Shown piece by piece: positions 14,501 to 24,614 of a DNA stretch of 64,000 bases (positions within the stretch are counted from its first letter, which is position 1; the number at the start of each line of letters is the position of its first letter). The position numbers were made by a program, and so were the translations under genes. The DNA comes from Plutella xylostella (lineage: Eukaryota; Arthropoda; Insecta; Lepidoptera; Plutellidae). The DNA is taken from positions 10,850,001 to 10,914,000 of the forward strand of contig NC_063994.1 of NCBI RefSeq assembly GCF_932276165.1, read 5' to 3'. A model generated the notes under the pieces. That model saw only the letters and a list, made by a program, of their open reading frames with translations. It was not told the origin of the DNA and did no database searches.

Positions 14501-17500
14501 GCCTTGTACTAATGTACTCCCTTGCGGGGTAGGCAGAGGTGCATTGCTGCACCCACTTTTCGCCAGAGTGTTATGTTAGTCCCAATGTAATAGGGGGCGG
14601 GCCTATTGCCATTTTACGGGCACATCCAAGACCCGAGAACAAATATCTGTGTTTGATGATGATGTCAAAGATGTAATTAATCATCATTATTTCGTCTAAA
14701 ATCGCTGCAGGTGCGAGAAATTCTTCTTGGTATACTGCCTAAGGTATAGGTACGCAGCTTCACTCACACCTGTAATCAAAGAAAAATAAAGATTATATAC
14801 TTTCATCACGATTCACGACCCATCCCGTCCCCACTGCTGGGGTACGGGTCTCTCGGGAAAATATTAATAAAATTACATGTGAGTATATGGGTAAAATTAT
14901 TTGTCATATTTGGCAACACTAACCTGTAGCCGCTGCAACTCGTTCTTCCAATTTTTCTAACGGAATTAAAGGCGCATGAATACGTTATTCTTACTGCATA
15001 AAAGCCAATATATCTAGTATTACTTTTCTTGCATCACTTTTCAGCGCTTTTGGCATTATTACACCCAGAAAATCACAAAACAAATTAAATAACGTAGCGT
15101 CAGCCTCTTCGCAGAAATTGACAACTCAAATAACGCACAGAGTATGAAATGACGTTTGACAATGACGTCTCGTTAGTACACATTTTGACCACCGGAACAG
15201 ATAAGATTGTGGCACTATAGTATCGTTGTGCCCATACGTAAATAGTGACTTTGGCTGTAATCCGTAACACAGACTCTTGAAGACATGACAGATTTTTTTT
15301 GGCTTTCCAGGAAATTATCTCATCATAACTATAAAAAAAGAAATTCGATAAAATAACTAAATTATAAAATCCCGTGGTTTGGTATGGCAAGTAGGTAATT
15401 TTGGTGATGGGCATGCCCACCTTGCCCATATGGGTGGATCCGCGCCTGCTTTGACCAAACGTTACTATGCAATACGAGATTAGGCAAATAAATCTTATGC
15501 CAAAAAAGGTAGAACCGAGCGCAACAAATCCACATTTGAAAAGGTTTTATAAAGTCATGTCGGTAGGTTCCATAAATAGCGCCTAGCGTTGCCTACCTAG
15601 TCATTATTTCAGGTCAATCGTACCACATACATTAAATTTTGAGCCAATTAATAAACCAAGAAATATTTAGGTAAGTACGTAGCATGGCCAACATGACCTA
15701 CGTGCAAATCAAATGCAAATGCATTTTAGTCTATCTGCCTATCTACTAGATTGGTGTCCTCAGAGCTGGGGGGTCACTCTATATGACGAAAAACTAAGTT
15801 TAGAGCCACGACTCTATCTCGTTGCCGTTGTATTAAACGTTCCGATTACACGACAGCTCAGCCCCCGTATTATGTAACTCCGAGTGGGGTTGGTTGGTAT
15901 AAAATGGCTGACAACTTAGAGCATTATTAATTAATAACTTTTTACTGACTTATCTGATTTCATTTATTTATTTATTTATTTATTTCGTCTCAGCCCCCGT
16001 ATTATGTAACTCCGAGTGGGGTTGGTTGGTATAAAATGGCTGACAACTTAGAGCATTATTAATTAATAACTTTTTACTGACTTATCTGATTTCACAAACA
16101 TTTATGTTGAATGTAAGGATATATTGGTAGGCTTGTTGCATATTTTTTTCACTAAGATTTTTGGTGTTTTCGGTTAATAAGTCTCTAAGTTGATACCAAT
16201 TATCACCGGTTACTAACTCTCAAAAAGTTACAAAATACGGGGGCAGGTTAGTTTCTCGTCAGTATAGAGTAGCCCCCCTGCAGCTCGACGCACGTGCGAT
16301 GCGCCGCCTGCACTGGCCGCAGCCCCTACATGGACGCGCCCGCTATGAGCATTACACTCCCCGCTCAAGGGCTACTGCATGTCTGTCAAATACCTGTGCG
16401 GCATTCATCATTCTATACTATAGGTACTTTTAGATTTTTTCGTGGTATAGGTATTTCTAGCGGTATGTAGGTATTTTGATGCTTGTTTTTAAGTTTATTT
16501 CTAGACTAGTTTTAACCATGGTTAGTGCCAATTTCTCCATAATTTTGATGCTTGTTTTTAAGTTTATTTCTAGACTAGTTTTAACCACGGTTAGTGCCAA
16601 TTTCTCCATAATTTTAAGAAATTGGCCTTTACTTTTATGTCATCCAAAGGATTCAATAAATAACTCCTAAGATATTTACTACCCCTACCCTATAAACCTG
16701 ATTATTAATAAATTACATAACAATTCATGTGGGTTGCCAGGCTGTACAGTGTACACCTAATTCTCAAATAAACCTTAATTAAATTACAGACTGTGAAGAG
16801 ATAAGAAGATGATACACCCTCGGTCCACTCTAACTCACTGCAGATAAGACAAAGCTTTGAATACAATATGTTTCAAGAACTTACATTATTTGACTCATTT
16901 CATGATAAATTGTATAATAATTAAAATGGATCTATTCATCTATACATATTTACCTACTAGGTATCTATAATATTTTATGTGTTGAAATTTAACCTATTAC
17001 TTACATATTTTTTTCATTTAATTATATAAAGTTACAGACAATTTTATTCCATATGACTGAATTTGATGGCTTCCCTGTAACTTTCGGGCCTGGTCAAGGG
17101 TAAGACTGTCAGGTCATGGCCACCTGAGTCATGTCATTGTAATTGATCCAAACCTAATGTACCAACTCACACACTCATTATTTATTGATAAAGTACCTAC
17201 TACTTTATTTACTTGTACAAGAGTAGTTTTTTTAAACTTTTGTTAAGTAAATGGTAATAGGTACATGTACTTCTGCAAGATATTTGCATCCTTAATTGAG
17301 TACTCAAGTTTTCACATACTTGCTATAAGTTTTCATAAAAAGCAGCAGCAGATTTACAGCAGCTGGTATTCCATGAGGTACTTGCAAATTGTTGGTACTG
17401 TCTCTTGTGATGTGATGGCGAAAGTACCCTCAAATGAGATTATTCTCAGGCATAAATCACATTTCTTACAATATCGACAGCCGGAGCTATCGCTATCACG

Positions 17501-17808
17501 CTACCATTTAATTGCAGGCGATTATCGCAACCCGCGCATCACGACGCGCTGCAGAAAAAATACAAATCTCATGCGGAGTCGCGTCCAAACACAAACAACT
17601 TATTTACAGTTGGTCTCCAGCCGGGTCCCCGGCGGCGGCGCGCGCCGCACCAGCCCGCGCGCCCCCGGGGCGGCGCTACCAGGGTGCCAGCACCCGCGCT
17701 CACCTCATCGTACCCCTCGAGGGTCTCGTTCTCGCTGAGCGGGCGGCAGCGCACCACCACCTTCACACACTCGTTGAGCGCCGTCCGCGGCCGCGCCGAC
17801 TTCTCCAT
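1893..17808 (-). CDS. Klp68D: Kinesin-2 motor subunit KIF3B/Klp68D (5' part; 3' exons off the left edge)
   Basis: Plus-end microtubule motor of the heterotrimeric kinesin-2 family, which drives intraflagellar and axonal transport. Coding exons, 5' to 3': 17808-17704, 9273-9148, 7087-6815, 2089(or 2086)-1893; all GT-AG with compatible phases. Exon 1 begins MEKSARP and carries the motor start VKVVVRCRP. Exon 2 has VFTYDAAYD. Exon 3 has the P-loop FAYGQTGTGKTHTM and DVRDLL. Exon 4 has switch I, NEHSSRSHAVF. About 233 residues are present; switch II, neck and stalk lie beyond the window. The wording is closer to remembered fly Klp68D and human KIF3B than to other kinesins. An in-frame GTG 15 nt upstream of the ATG is unlikely to be the start. 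The acceptor of exon 4 is a tandem CAGCAG, so one Gln may be optional. Introns of 2 to 8.4 kb are repeat-rich. Confidence 0.93.
2441..2667 (+). mobile_element. Microsatellite-associated lepidopteran repeat with (TCTG)n
   Basis: Starts with TATAAATGCGAAAGTAACTGTG, runs into about a dozen TCTG units (2469-2514), then a conserved block ending GCGAAGCGAAGC...GGGAACAGCTAGT. The same family recurs at 14083-14267 (reverse), 20090-20278, 62145-62338 and, decayed, 22158-22330. From memory this is a widespread non-autonomous repeat of Lepidoptera; its class is uncertain (possibly Helitron-related). Confidence 0.7.
4956..4963. promoter_or_regulatory. Palindromic CRE (TGACGTCA) in a GC-rich island
   Basis: A perfect TGACGTCA lies inside GCG-TGACGTCA-CCGC within an otherwise AT-rich kinesin intron. 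TCAGT initiator-like pentamers sit nearby (about 4930 and 4976). It could be an enhancer or an internal promoter; the sequence alone cannot decide. Confidence 0.3.
9274..11794. other. KIF3B intron 1, proximal unassigned part
   Basis: No known gene or element recognised except the candidate cassette exon at 10396-10482. The remainder is AT-rich unique-looking sequence. Confidence 0.45.
10396..10482 (-). other. Candidate cassette exon inside KIF3B intron 1
   Basis: On the minus strand an 87-nt segment is bounded by a long pyrimidine tract ending in TAG and by CAG followed by GTTACC. It is open, has phase 0 at both ends like the flanking exons 1 and 2, and would add 29 residues (APRERGRPWYERL then a Ser/Ala/Lys-rich part). 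No family member I remember has this insert in the motor domain, so it may be chance or a rare isoform. It resembles the GC-rich start of intron 1 near 17630-17700. Confidence 0.25.
12621..13200 (+). mobile_element. About 580-bp interspersed repeat (GTCCGTCTG tract family), copy 1
   Basis: Begins AGGGTTCCGTAGCCAAAATGG, contains a (CCGTCTGT)n tract near 12668-12705, and ends GCCCGACTCGCACTTGGCCGG. A nearly identical copy lies in reverse at 24771-25350. I recognise the family from memory as widespread in lepidopteran genomes; its class is unknown to me. Confidence 0.7.
13741..13861 (-). mobile_element. Fragment of the 5S-headed SINE
   Basis: Reverse-complement match to the middle of the SINE at 51794-52182 (AACACAAGCAAGCTTGTGCTG, TCAGATGTTTTCAAGCCGCC). 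The 5S-like head and the 3' tail are missing. It abuts the TIR element that follows. Confidence 0.7.
14083..14267 (-). mobile_element. Microsatellite-associated repeat inserted in element X
   Basis: Reverse-complement copy of the 2441-2667 family (CTATACCATATGTATACCAAATTTC, then GTTTTGGCGTGAAAGAGTAAC). The other copy of element X reads straight through this point near 41155. Confidence 0.65.
14480..14666 (-). mobile_element. 5'-truncated tRNA-type SINE (tail A) with 14-bp TSD
   Basis: Reverse SINE starting in a (CA)n tail and continuing GCCTTGTACTAATGTACTCCC and on to CAAGACCCGAGAAC. Exact duplication AAAGATGTAATTAA flanks it (14466-14479, 14667-14680), the mark of LINE-driven retroposition. 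The tRNA head is missing. Confidence 0.8.
15861..16244. mobile_element. MITE with GCCCCCGTATT ends: partial plus complete copy
   Basis: The complete copy is 15993-16244 (252 bp), with ends GCCCCCGTATTATGTAACT and AAAAAGTTACAAAATACGGGGGC. A 5' partial copy (15861 to about 15965) precedes it, separated by a (TTTA)n stretch. Another 252-bp copy sits at 40184-40435. Confidence 0.7.
16474..16611. repeat. 69-bp tandem duplication
   Basis: Two adjacent copies of a 69-bp unit beginning TTTTGATGCTTG and containing TTTCTAGACTAGTTTTAACCA; they differ by about one base (ATGG versus ACGG). Intronic, no known function. Confidence 0.8.
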
Positions 17809-18320
17809 CGCGCCCCCTCGCACACGCCAGGACCACCCTCACCAATATCGATCCATTCGGGGTGTCGGCATCACCTGTTTAAAACTACCCGATCGGGAAA
17901 AACACAATGCACTGTAGCCAACGGTACACTAATAATTATAATAATACGATTTAAATAGTAAAACACACGATTAAACACTAAAACTTAACAAAATAAATAA
18001 AAATCGTAAATTATTTTTGTTTCACGACGATTTGTAATCGACCGCCTCAAGCGGACATTTTTTATCAACTGACGTTTGACGTTTGTTTGATTGGCTGATT
18101 GCTATGACAATAGTAGAGCTTGTGTTGCCAGTATAATAAAACCTACGTTTAGTTTTAGCAAATCTATAAGTAAATATGGAAAATTTTGTATCATATTATT
18201 GTCAAAATAAAACGCAATTATCAATGGACTTCATGTTTGTTTACAAATTAATTTCTAAATATTTTGTGCCAGTTATTAACTAAAACATTTTAGAATTTTA
18301 GACTACGGATAACAGTAACA
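17809..18320. promoter_or_regulatory. Head-to-head promoter region between KIF3B and VPS26C
   Basis: 512 bp separate the two start codons, on opposite strands. The interval is AT-rich in the middle with GATTGG (an inverted CCAAT-type box) near 18090 and repeated GACGTTTG around 18070-18085. Exact start sites and 5' UTRs cannot be read. Confidence 0.5.
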
Positions 18321-21046
18321 ATGTCAACCACCTTATCCATTCGCCTCAAACGTGCTAGTAAAATTTACCATGAAGGGGTAAGTTCTCTAAACAAATTCAC
18401 CACCTCCTTCTAGTTAATGTGCTAATAAAGAGTTGTTTTCTGTGGTACCAGGAGATCATAGTGGGCGTGGTGGTGGTGGAGAGCTCGGCGGACGTGCGAC
18501 ACGAGGGGCTGGCGCTGCTGCTGGAGGGCGCCGCCGCGCTGCAGCTCAGCAACAAGAACACCGGCATCTTCGACGCCTTCTCCAACAATCTGAAGGTAAC
18601 AACAACTCTCATTCATAACATGACTGACTGATTAATTAAACACTTAACTCAAGCAAAGGCTAGTACCGAACCAATAGACCGATTACTGGTTAGATAGAGA
18701 TTTTCAACAAGAATACTAGGTTTACCCACTGTTCATGTGCCTATTTATTGAATACATACATAGTTCAAGAACCTTCACCAACTTCTAATCTCCTATCCTC
18801 AACTTCCAGCCAATAAACCTAATAAACATAGCCATAGAGCTGGCGCCAGCGGGGAAGATCCCAGCGGGAGTGACGGAGATCCCGTTCGAGATGCCGCTGC
18901 AGGCGCGCGGGCCGCCCTCGCCCGGCTGCCCCGGCCTGCTCGAGACCTACCACGGTGTGTTCGTCAACATCACCTATACACTCAAGTGCAGCATGAAGAG
19001 ATCCTTCTTGAACAAACCACTTAATACAACCTGCCAGTTCTTCGTGCAGTACAGACCGGTCAGTTGGTATTGTTGATTATTACTTAAACATTTAATATTA
19101 GTGAACTGCGTGCAGCAACACACCACTGCCTACCCTACAAGGGAGTAATAGTAAAAGTTATTAAATATGTATTGGTGTGTTAGTATTTCCATAAAAGAAT
19201 AATATTGTATCAAAAATACCCAAATTCACACCTACAAACATTACACTCATCCATCCCCTTTGCCCGCAGCAAGAGGCGCCGCCGCTGAAGCCGGTGCGCT
19301 GCGAGATCACGCCGGCCACCATCCGCGCGGGCGACGCGGGCGCCGGCGCCGCCAGGAACATACCACCCTTCCAGGTGTATGCTGAGATAGACTCCACTGT
19401 GTGTGCCTTGGACAAACCCATTACGGGGAAGGTATAGAATAGAATATAATTTTATTTCAGACCACATCCATAAAACATTGTAAAAAAAACATAACTAAAA
19501 CATACAAATATAGTACCTACAAGAATAATGTGTAGGTAGGTACCTACATTTCTTTGATTAATATTATTTTATTTATTTATATATTTTATTTTAGGAAAAC
19601 TTACATCACAATTTGAAGGTATAACAATAGAATGAGCAGTAAAAGGCCTTTTACAAGTTTCCACTGATAGATATTATTTTACTATCCTCCTAGTCCCATG
19701 TGTTCCACTTCTTGCCTTGGTAAACTTATAAAATGTCGGTAATATTTGAAAAGATTCCTTTGATAAATTGATTCTCCAAGTCTTGGAAACGCCTATAAAT
19801 ATCACATAGTATATGAAAGTATGACAATTTATGGACCATATTGCTATCCTGCCTCCCTAAGTTTACAAACATATATTTGTGTAGATCCGCGTGGACTCGT
19901 GCTCGGCGCGCATCAAGTCGCTGGAGCTGCAGCTGGTGCGCGTGGAGACGGTCGGCGGCGCCGAGGGCTACTCCAGAGACGGTCGGTATCATAAGACATA
20001 TTTTTTTAGTTTCATTTCATTGAACTAGGTTTTTTTTAATTATTTGGTATATCAACATTCCGGGAAGGCTCCAACTACCGAAATTCATCCTAACTTATAT
20101 TATAAATGCGAAAGTAACTGTGTTTGTCCGTCTGTTACTCTTTCACGACAAAACTACTGAACGGATTTGAATGCAATTTGGTAACTATACATACGGTCTA
20201 GACCCTGGGAAAGAACATAGGGTACTTTTTATCCCGGAAAAACTTTTTAAGGCGATGCGAAGCGCGCGGGAACACCTATTGAGTATATAAACATAAATCG
20301 TAGGTGAAAAAACCGCTCGGCCCCACAGTAGAATTCTGTTAGATATAACTTTAGAGCCTGGCGCTAGCTAACTGTGGCTAAACACAGCTGTGCTATAACG
20401 TTGCGCTTATAACAACGGCCTCTATGTCCTCGTGTATACTGTATGTGTGTTTCATGTTTGTTAATTATCATTTATTCATAAAAACATATAAGTCACAAAC
20501 ATACATTATATCCACTAGAAGTTTCGTCAAAGTCGTTTCGTCGTTTCGTATAAGTCACAAACATGCATTATATCCACTAGAAGTTTTGTTTGTGTGTGTT
20601 GCAGCGACGGAGATCCAGAACATCCAGGTGGGGTGTGGCGACACGCGGCGCGCGCGCGACCTGCCGCTGCACCTCGTGCTGCCGCGCCTCTTCACCTGCC
20701 CCACCACCACCACCGTCTACTTCAAGATAGGTATCTACAATCGTTTACCTAGTCTATGATTGTGTGTTAGTCTGTGGTATGCGGACAAAGCGCCACTTGC
20801 TTTTTGGAAACTCCCCAACATATATTAATATTTTCTTCTTCTTAGCGTCAAGCACTAAAGCTGTAAAATTACTCACTAGCTGCAAAATAACAATTTAGCT
20901 CACATACCTACTAACTCTAACGTAATTACATCAGCCGCTACAGTTCCGCCATTGTTGCAGAATTTGAGCTGAACATCGCGGTGATCTTCGAGGACGACCA
21001 CCTCGTCACCGAGAACTTCCCCATCCTGCTGCTGCGGAGCAAGTAG
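18321..21046 (+). CDS. VPS26C: VPS26C (DSCR3), Retriever/Commander subunit
   Basis: Arrestin-fold subunit of the Retriever complex, which recycles membrane proteins from endosomes together with VPS35L, VPS29 and SNX17. Exons: 18321-18377, 18452-18595, 18810-19058, 19270-19431, 19885-19981, 20605-20730, 20961-21046; GT-AG throughout, phases agree, 306 residues (human about 297). Diagnostic blocks are LETYHGVFVNITYTL, LELQLVRVETVGGAEGYSRD, ATEIQNIQVG, LPRLFTCPTT and the C-terminus DHLVTENFPILLLRSK. These fit VPS26C rather than VPS26A/B as I remember the families. The start MSTTLSIRLKRASKIYHEG matches the usual N-terminus. Intron 5 holds a mobile repeat and a 62-bp tandem duplication. The gene shares its promoter interval with KIF3B. 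Confidence 0.96.
20090..20278 (+). mobile_element. Microsatellite-associated repeat in VPS26C intron 5
   Basis: Copy of the 2441-2667 family with a very short TCTG-like part (TTTGTCCGTCTGTTACTC) and the usual end AGCGCGCGGGAACA. Confidence 0.7.
20489..20590. repeat. 62-bp tandem duplication upstream of VPS26C exon 6
   Basis: TAAGTCACAAACATACATTA and the following TCCACTAGAAGTTT occur twice with a period of 62 bp. The copies end about 14 bp before the acceptor at 20604 but do not include it. Confidence 0.75.
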
Positions 21047-21496
21047 CCCGTCATACCTGTAGCTTTAATGTGTAACCTGAGGATTTTATACAATATTATT
21101 TTAAGTTTATGTAAATAAGGTTTAAGATATTTAAATGTTTATAAATGCTATCGTTCAAAATTTCGTGATTTTATTACTGCTTATCGCTCTGGACATGAAA
21201 ATCTTACCAAACCTAAAGTCCTGTCACTAAAACCTTCGAAATTATAAAGGATTATAAAATACCCAGTACTTCCATAGAAAGATCGGACGGAATAATTATT
21301 ATTCCGAGAATATTTTTATCAGACCACAGAGTAGAGCCATTACTTAAATGTCAAAAGCAAAAGTTTCATCACAGAATACAATGGATTCGATTTGTTTATG
21401 CTGTGTTTGTTTGTTATCTAAAAATGATTAATAAAATCCTATTTTTATGAATGAGTTTGATTAAATTTCCTTAACAATACGGTAGAAAAAGACATA

Positions 21497-23728
21497 ATGT
21501 ATCACTATAGCAATAATCACATGCAAGCGTTCTACCATAACGAATATCCCCCGTGTTCTTTCAACGACGCGAGGCAGAATTCAAATGGCGTGATTCCTTC
21601 GCCGAGCAAGCTGCCCGAGCCGTACGTTACTGTAGAAGTGCCTCCAGTACAGGCAGAGAAGCCCCCTGATACCCCCCGGAAGGGGAAGGCTAGACCGGGG
21701 GCGAGGCCGGGGCCTGGCGCGGGGGCGGGGACGAAGCCGGGGGTCGTGGACACGTCCACGTTCAGCATCGAGGAGCGCCTCGTGGCCGCCGTGTGGGTGC
21801 ACGAGAGGAAACGAACCAGGACTAGCATTAGCCAGGTGAGGTCCACATTGTACAATTTGATGTAGTTCCCTGTTTAGTCCTGAAATACCTTTGTATCATT
21901 TCCACAGAATATTCTTATGGAATAGTGTTCCATATACTTCTGTATAATGTTTCAACAATAACGAAGTCTTCTTATTTTGGTTTTGTCAGATAAAGTGTGA
22001 CTTCCGTCAGCGGTTTGGTCGCGAGCCCCCTGCCAAGAACACGCTGCTGGTGTGGGAGCGCAAGCTGTTCGCGAGCGGCAGCGTGAGTGACGCGCCGCGC
22101 ACCGGACGCCCCAGCAATAGGTCTCATATTATTCATTATTAGCTTTATAACAAGCTGATCTGATAAGTTTTCCCTTGGGAATTTGGGAATAAAAAGTAGC
22201 CATGATTTTGTCATAATATTTTTATAAAGTTTTATATTAAAGATGTGTTTAGTAGTTTTTGTGTGAGAGTAATAAAAGAATCAGTCTGCTTACACCTATA
22301 ATATTAGTGTGATATAGGCAACACTGCTAACTATTAATATTATTGCTGTATGTACCAAACTTGAGAACCACTATGTCTTCTGTTTCATTTTATCAAAACA
22401 TAATTTTATTAATGAATCAAGTTTTACCTCAAAGCTTGGATCCATCACAAGAGGGTTATTCATATAAAAAAGTAGCCTAGGAAACTTGCAACTATTCAGT
22501 TGTTCTACATATGGAATTAATAACTAGCTAGAGCTATGTACTTTTGTACCTTTTCAATATGAAACCGCACATCCATTCATTGAAACATTGTCGTCAGTTT
22601 GACAAGGTACATAGTTAATTCTTTTAAACTACCCACTGCTACTATTCCGCAGGTTGTCGCACACGGAGCGAGTGGCGGCCTCGCTGGCGGCGGCGCCGGC
22701 GCTGTCGCTCCGAGCGCGCTCCGCCGCCCTGCGCCTGCCGCGGACCACGCTGCGAGCCGTCCTACACGACCTGCCAGGGACCAAGCCTGCAGTCGTGAAG
22801 AAGAAGGGGAACAAGCCTGTGGTGAAGAAGGGTAAGGGGAAAGGTATTCTATTCTCTGTGGGGGTGTAAGTGGCTCCTGGCTCTCTCAAATGGAACCTTT
22901 GTGCATATCCCCAAGGTCTATAATTAATTTTTTTTAATTAATAATTAATTTCTTTATAATTAATTAATTTCTTTATTAGATTCAAAAAAGAGTACAAGTT
23001 AGTAAAACTAAGATCCCTAGCTCCCCCACTAGGATACCCTGTGTTGGGGGCGCCAGTCTCTTTCGTTCTTAATACATTGTAACAGTTAAATAAGGTATAA
23101 GTGAGACTTATCAAAGAAATAAATAAGCAATACTGTAGGTAACTTAGAGTTGTACATAGTTTTTGTATCTTATTATCTTAATTTATAGTTATTATTCTAT
23201 ACTGCCTTCCTAAGCTTGGAAGGGGAAAGGTATGTATTGCGTTTTGTGTTTGAGGTTTTCCTGTAAAGAGCTAAATAAAGTGGAAACTTTTAAATATCAC
23301 TAATATGGCCATCATGTGATGGGGGTAAGAAAAGAGCCTCCCCACCAACTGTAGAGATAACCCTAGGAAGTCAGCAACTGACAATTAATCTGGCTGGCTA
23401 ATCCTTTCCCAGTGGTTCCATTTGTTTCAAACTTTTGTAGCTCAGAGGGAACAGACCTAGTTTTATTGTAGTAGGCTTTAGTAGTCTGTCCACCAGAGCG
23501 GAGCGGGCTAGTGAAGTGGTGTGCAAGGCAGTAAGCGTCAGAGTTTATTTGCAATTTATATTATATTAGAATATATGTTTTTGTGTTTATGTTTCAGGTA
23601 AAGTAAGGGTTCTGAAGTCAGTGCCGGCCCCGGCCCCCGCGCCGCCGCCCCCCGCCCCCGCGCCGCCCCCGCCTGCGCACCACTACGCCACGACTGCAGC
23701 TCACTCACACATCAACACCTACTTGTAG
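21497..23728 (+). CDS. DUF4817-type helix-turn-helix protein, possibly transposon-derived
   Basis: Exons 21497-21835, 21990-22120, 22653-22843 (or -22831), 23598-23728 give 263 or 259 residues with consistent phases. Residues 1-85 are Pro/Gly/Lys-rich and disordered-looking. Residues about 88-190 match the DUF4817 pattern: SIEERLVAAVWVHE, DFRQRFGREPPAKNT, VWERKLFASGSVSD, RTGRPSNRLS and a Ser-rich helix ending RTTLRAVL. This is the paired-type DNA-binding half found at the start of some mariner-like transposases; no catalytic DDE part follows. The tail is a Lys-rich patch (PAVVKKKGNK), a Pro/Ala low-complexity run and HINTYL. The role is unknown; DNA binding is inferred. Same strand as VPS26C, 451 bp downstream. 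Confidence 0.8.
22844..22930. mobile_element. Retroelement 3'-tail fragment at the donor of the DUF4817 gene exon 3
   Basis: TATTCTATTCTCTGTGGGGGTG and then GGCTCCTGGCTCTCTCAAATGG repeat in reverse near 27780-27868 and 49846-49920. The fragment begins right at the second of two possible donors (22832 GTAAGG, 22844 GTATTC). Confidence 0.55.
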
Positions 23729-23796
23729 AGCACGAGTGTCGAATGTGATGATGTAAATTAGCCCGTATCACGCAATAGACCAATATGTACATGGAA

Positions 23797-23802
23797 AATA
23801 AA
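23797..23802 (+). other. Poly(A) signal AATAAA of the DUF4817 gene
   Basis: AATAAA lies 69 bases after the stop codon at 23726-23728, a normal spacing for a short 3' UTR. Confidence 0.6.
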
Positions 23803-24614
23803 TTAAGTTAGTAAATAATAGTAATAAGATGTAAAACAAGGACTTTTATTTATAAAGACTATCAAACAATAACTTAAATATAATGTCTTATTAATAAGAA
23901 TTCGTGTAAAATATGACCTCAGGATGAGGATATCTACTTAGATATATAACATGCATGAAGGTAAGTTTATTTTTATACACATGATCTAATAGGTATTCCG
24001 TAATTATTTTATATTCAGCATCCTCTTCTATATTATAAATATGCAGAAGACTTTAAAACCACGAAACTAGATACATTTTAGATTTCTCGATAGTATTTTT
24101 AATTTACATATTTACTGGGATAAAATAACAATGCTGATACTTTACTTTTATCTATAAACTAAAATGAAAGAGAACATTTTAAAGTACCTACTTATAAAAA
24201 GTCGCATTTAGCATAATACATGAGGATTTTGTTTACTTATTTAAAATCCGATGGCAGATAGAAACTTAGTAATACACCTCATTGACACCAGTCTTACTCC
24301 TCTACTCTTCTCTTCAGCCTAACGACCCTGTCTCGTCAAAAACACATGGGAAAGACGTCAAATATGAAACGCTTATACTTAGGCATTTGTTTTTAGGTTA
24401 TCAACAACGCGGAATGCATCTAATCAGCACTACGGATTGTGGCCCAAGACATATTTCGTTACTCATTTTCATATTTTTATAATCATCTATTGAGATTATA
24501 CAATATCCTAAGGTGCACTTAATGAAAAAGTTTGGCTTAGATTTGATTTCACTCCCATCATGAAATCACCTCGCTTGTAAATTCATTCCAGCACTCATTA
24601 CACACATGCGTACA
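23803..24614. other. Convergent intergenic region
   Basis: AT-rich gap between the 3' ends of the DUF4817 gene and CRBN. I see no gene or recognised repeat; it presumably holds the CRBN 3' UTR on the minus strand. Confidence 0.5.

Larger units (their letters stand above)
13862..15224 (-). mobile_element. TIR element family X, copy inside the hAT-like element
   Basis: Reverse of the copy at 40165-41466. It ends in CCGGAACAGATAAGATTGTGGCACTATA near 15190-15220; the other terminus is lost next to the 5S-SINE fragment. It is interrupted by the microsatellite-associated repeat (14083-14267) and by a SINE (14480-14666), both absent from the other copy. Confidence 0.65.
12492..15448. mobile_element. 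hAT-like non-autonomous transposon nested in the Mutator-like MITE
   Basis: Terminal inverted repeats CAGGCGCGGATCCA and its complement, flanked by an exact 8-bp duplication CTTTGACC (12484-12491 and 15449-15456). The unsplit copy of the host element has one CTTTGACC. CAG ends and an 8-bp duplication fit the hAT superfamily. The 2.96 kb interior is itself made of other repeats and has no transposase. Confidence 0.75.
11795..15516. mobile_element. Mutator-like MITE (copy 1), split by a nested hAT-like element
   Basis: The outer element runs 11795-12491 and resumes at 15449. Its ends read GGGTTCCGCTC and GGTAGAACC, flanked by 9-bp target duplications GAGCGTAAC (11786-11794) and GAGCGCAAC (15517-15525). 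The interior reiterates GCATAA/ATGCC-type motifs. An unsplit copy in reverse orientation lies at 61379-62135 and confirms the empty site (CTTTGACCAAACG). Nine-base duplications suggest a Mutator-like (MULE) origin. No transposase frame is seen. Confidence 0.7.

Noticed and set aside
17265..17738. Open frame of 157 codons on the plus strand
   Set aside because: It runs antisense across KIF3B exon 1 and its GC-rich intron start; no motif, and the minus-strand kinesin exon explains the region.
20424..20759. 111-codon open frame
   Set aside because: It is VPS26C exon 6 plus intron read through in the same frame.
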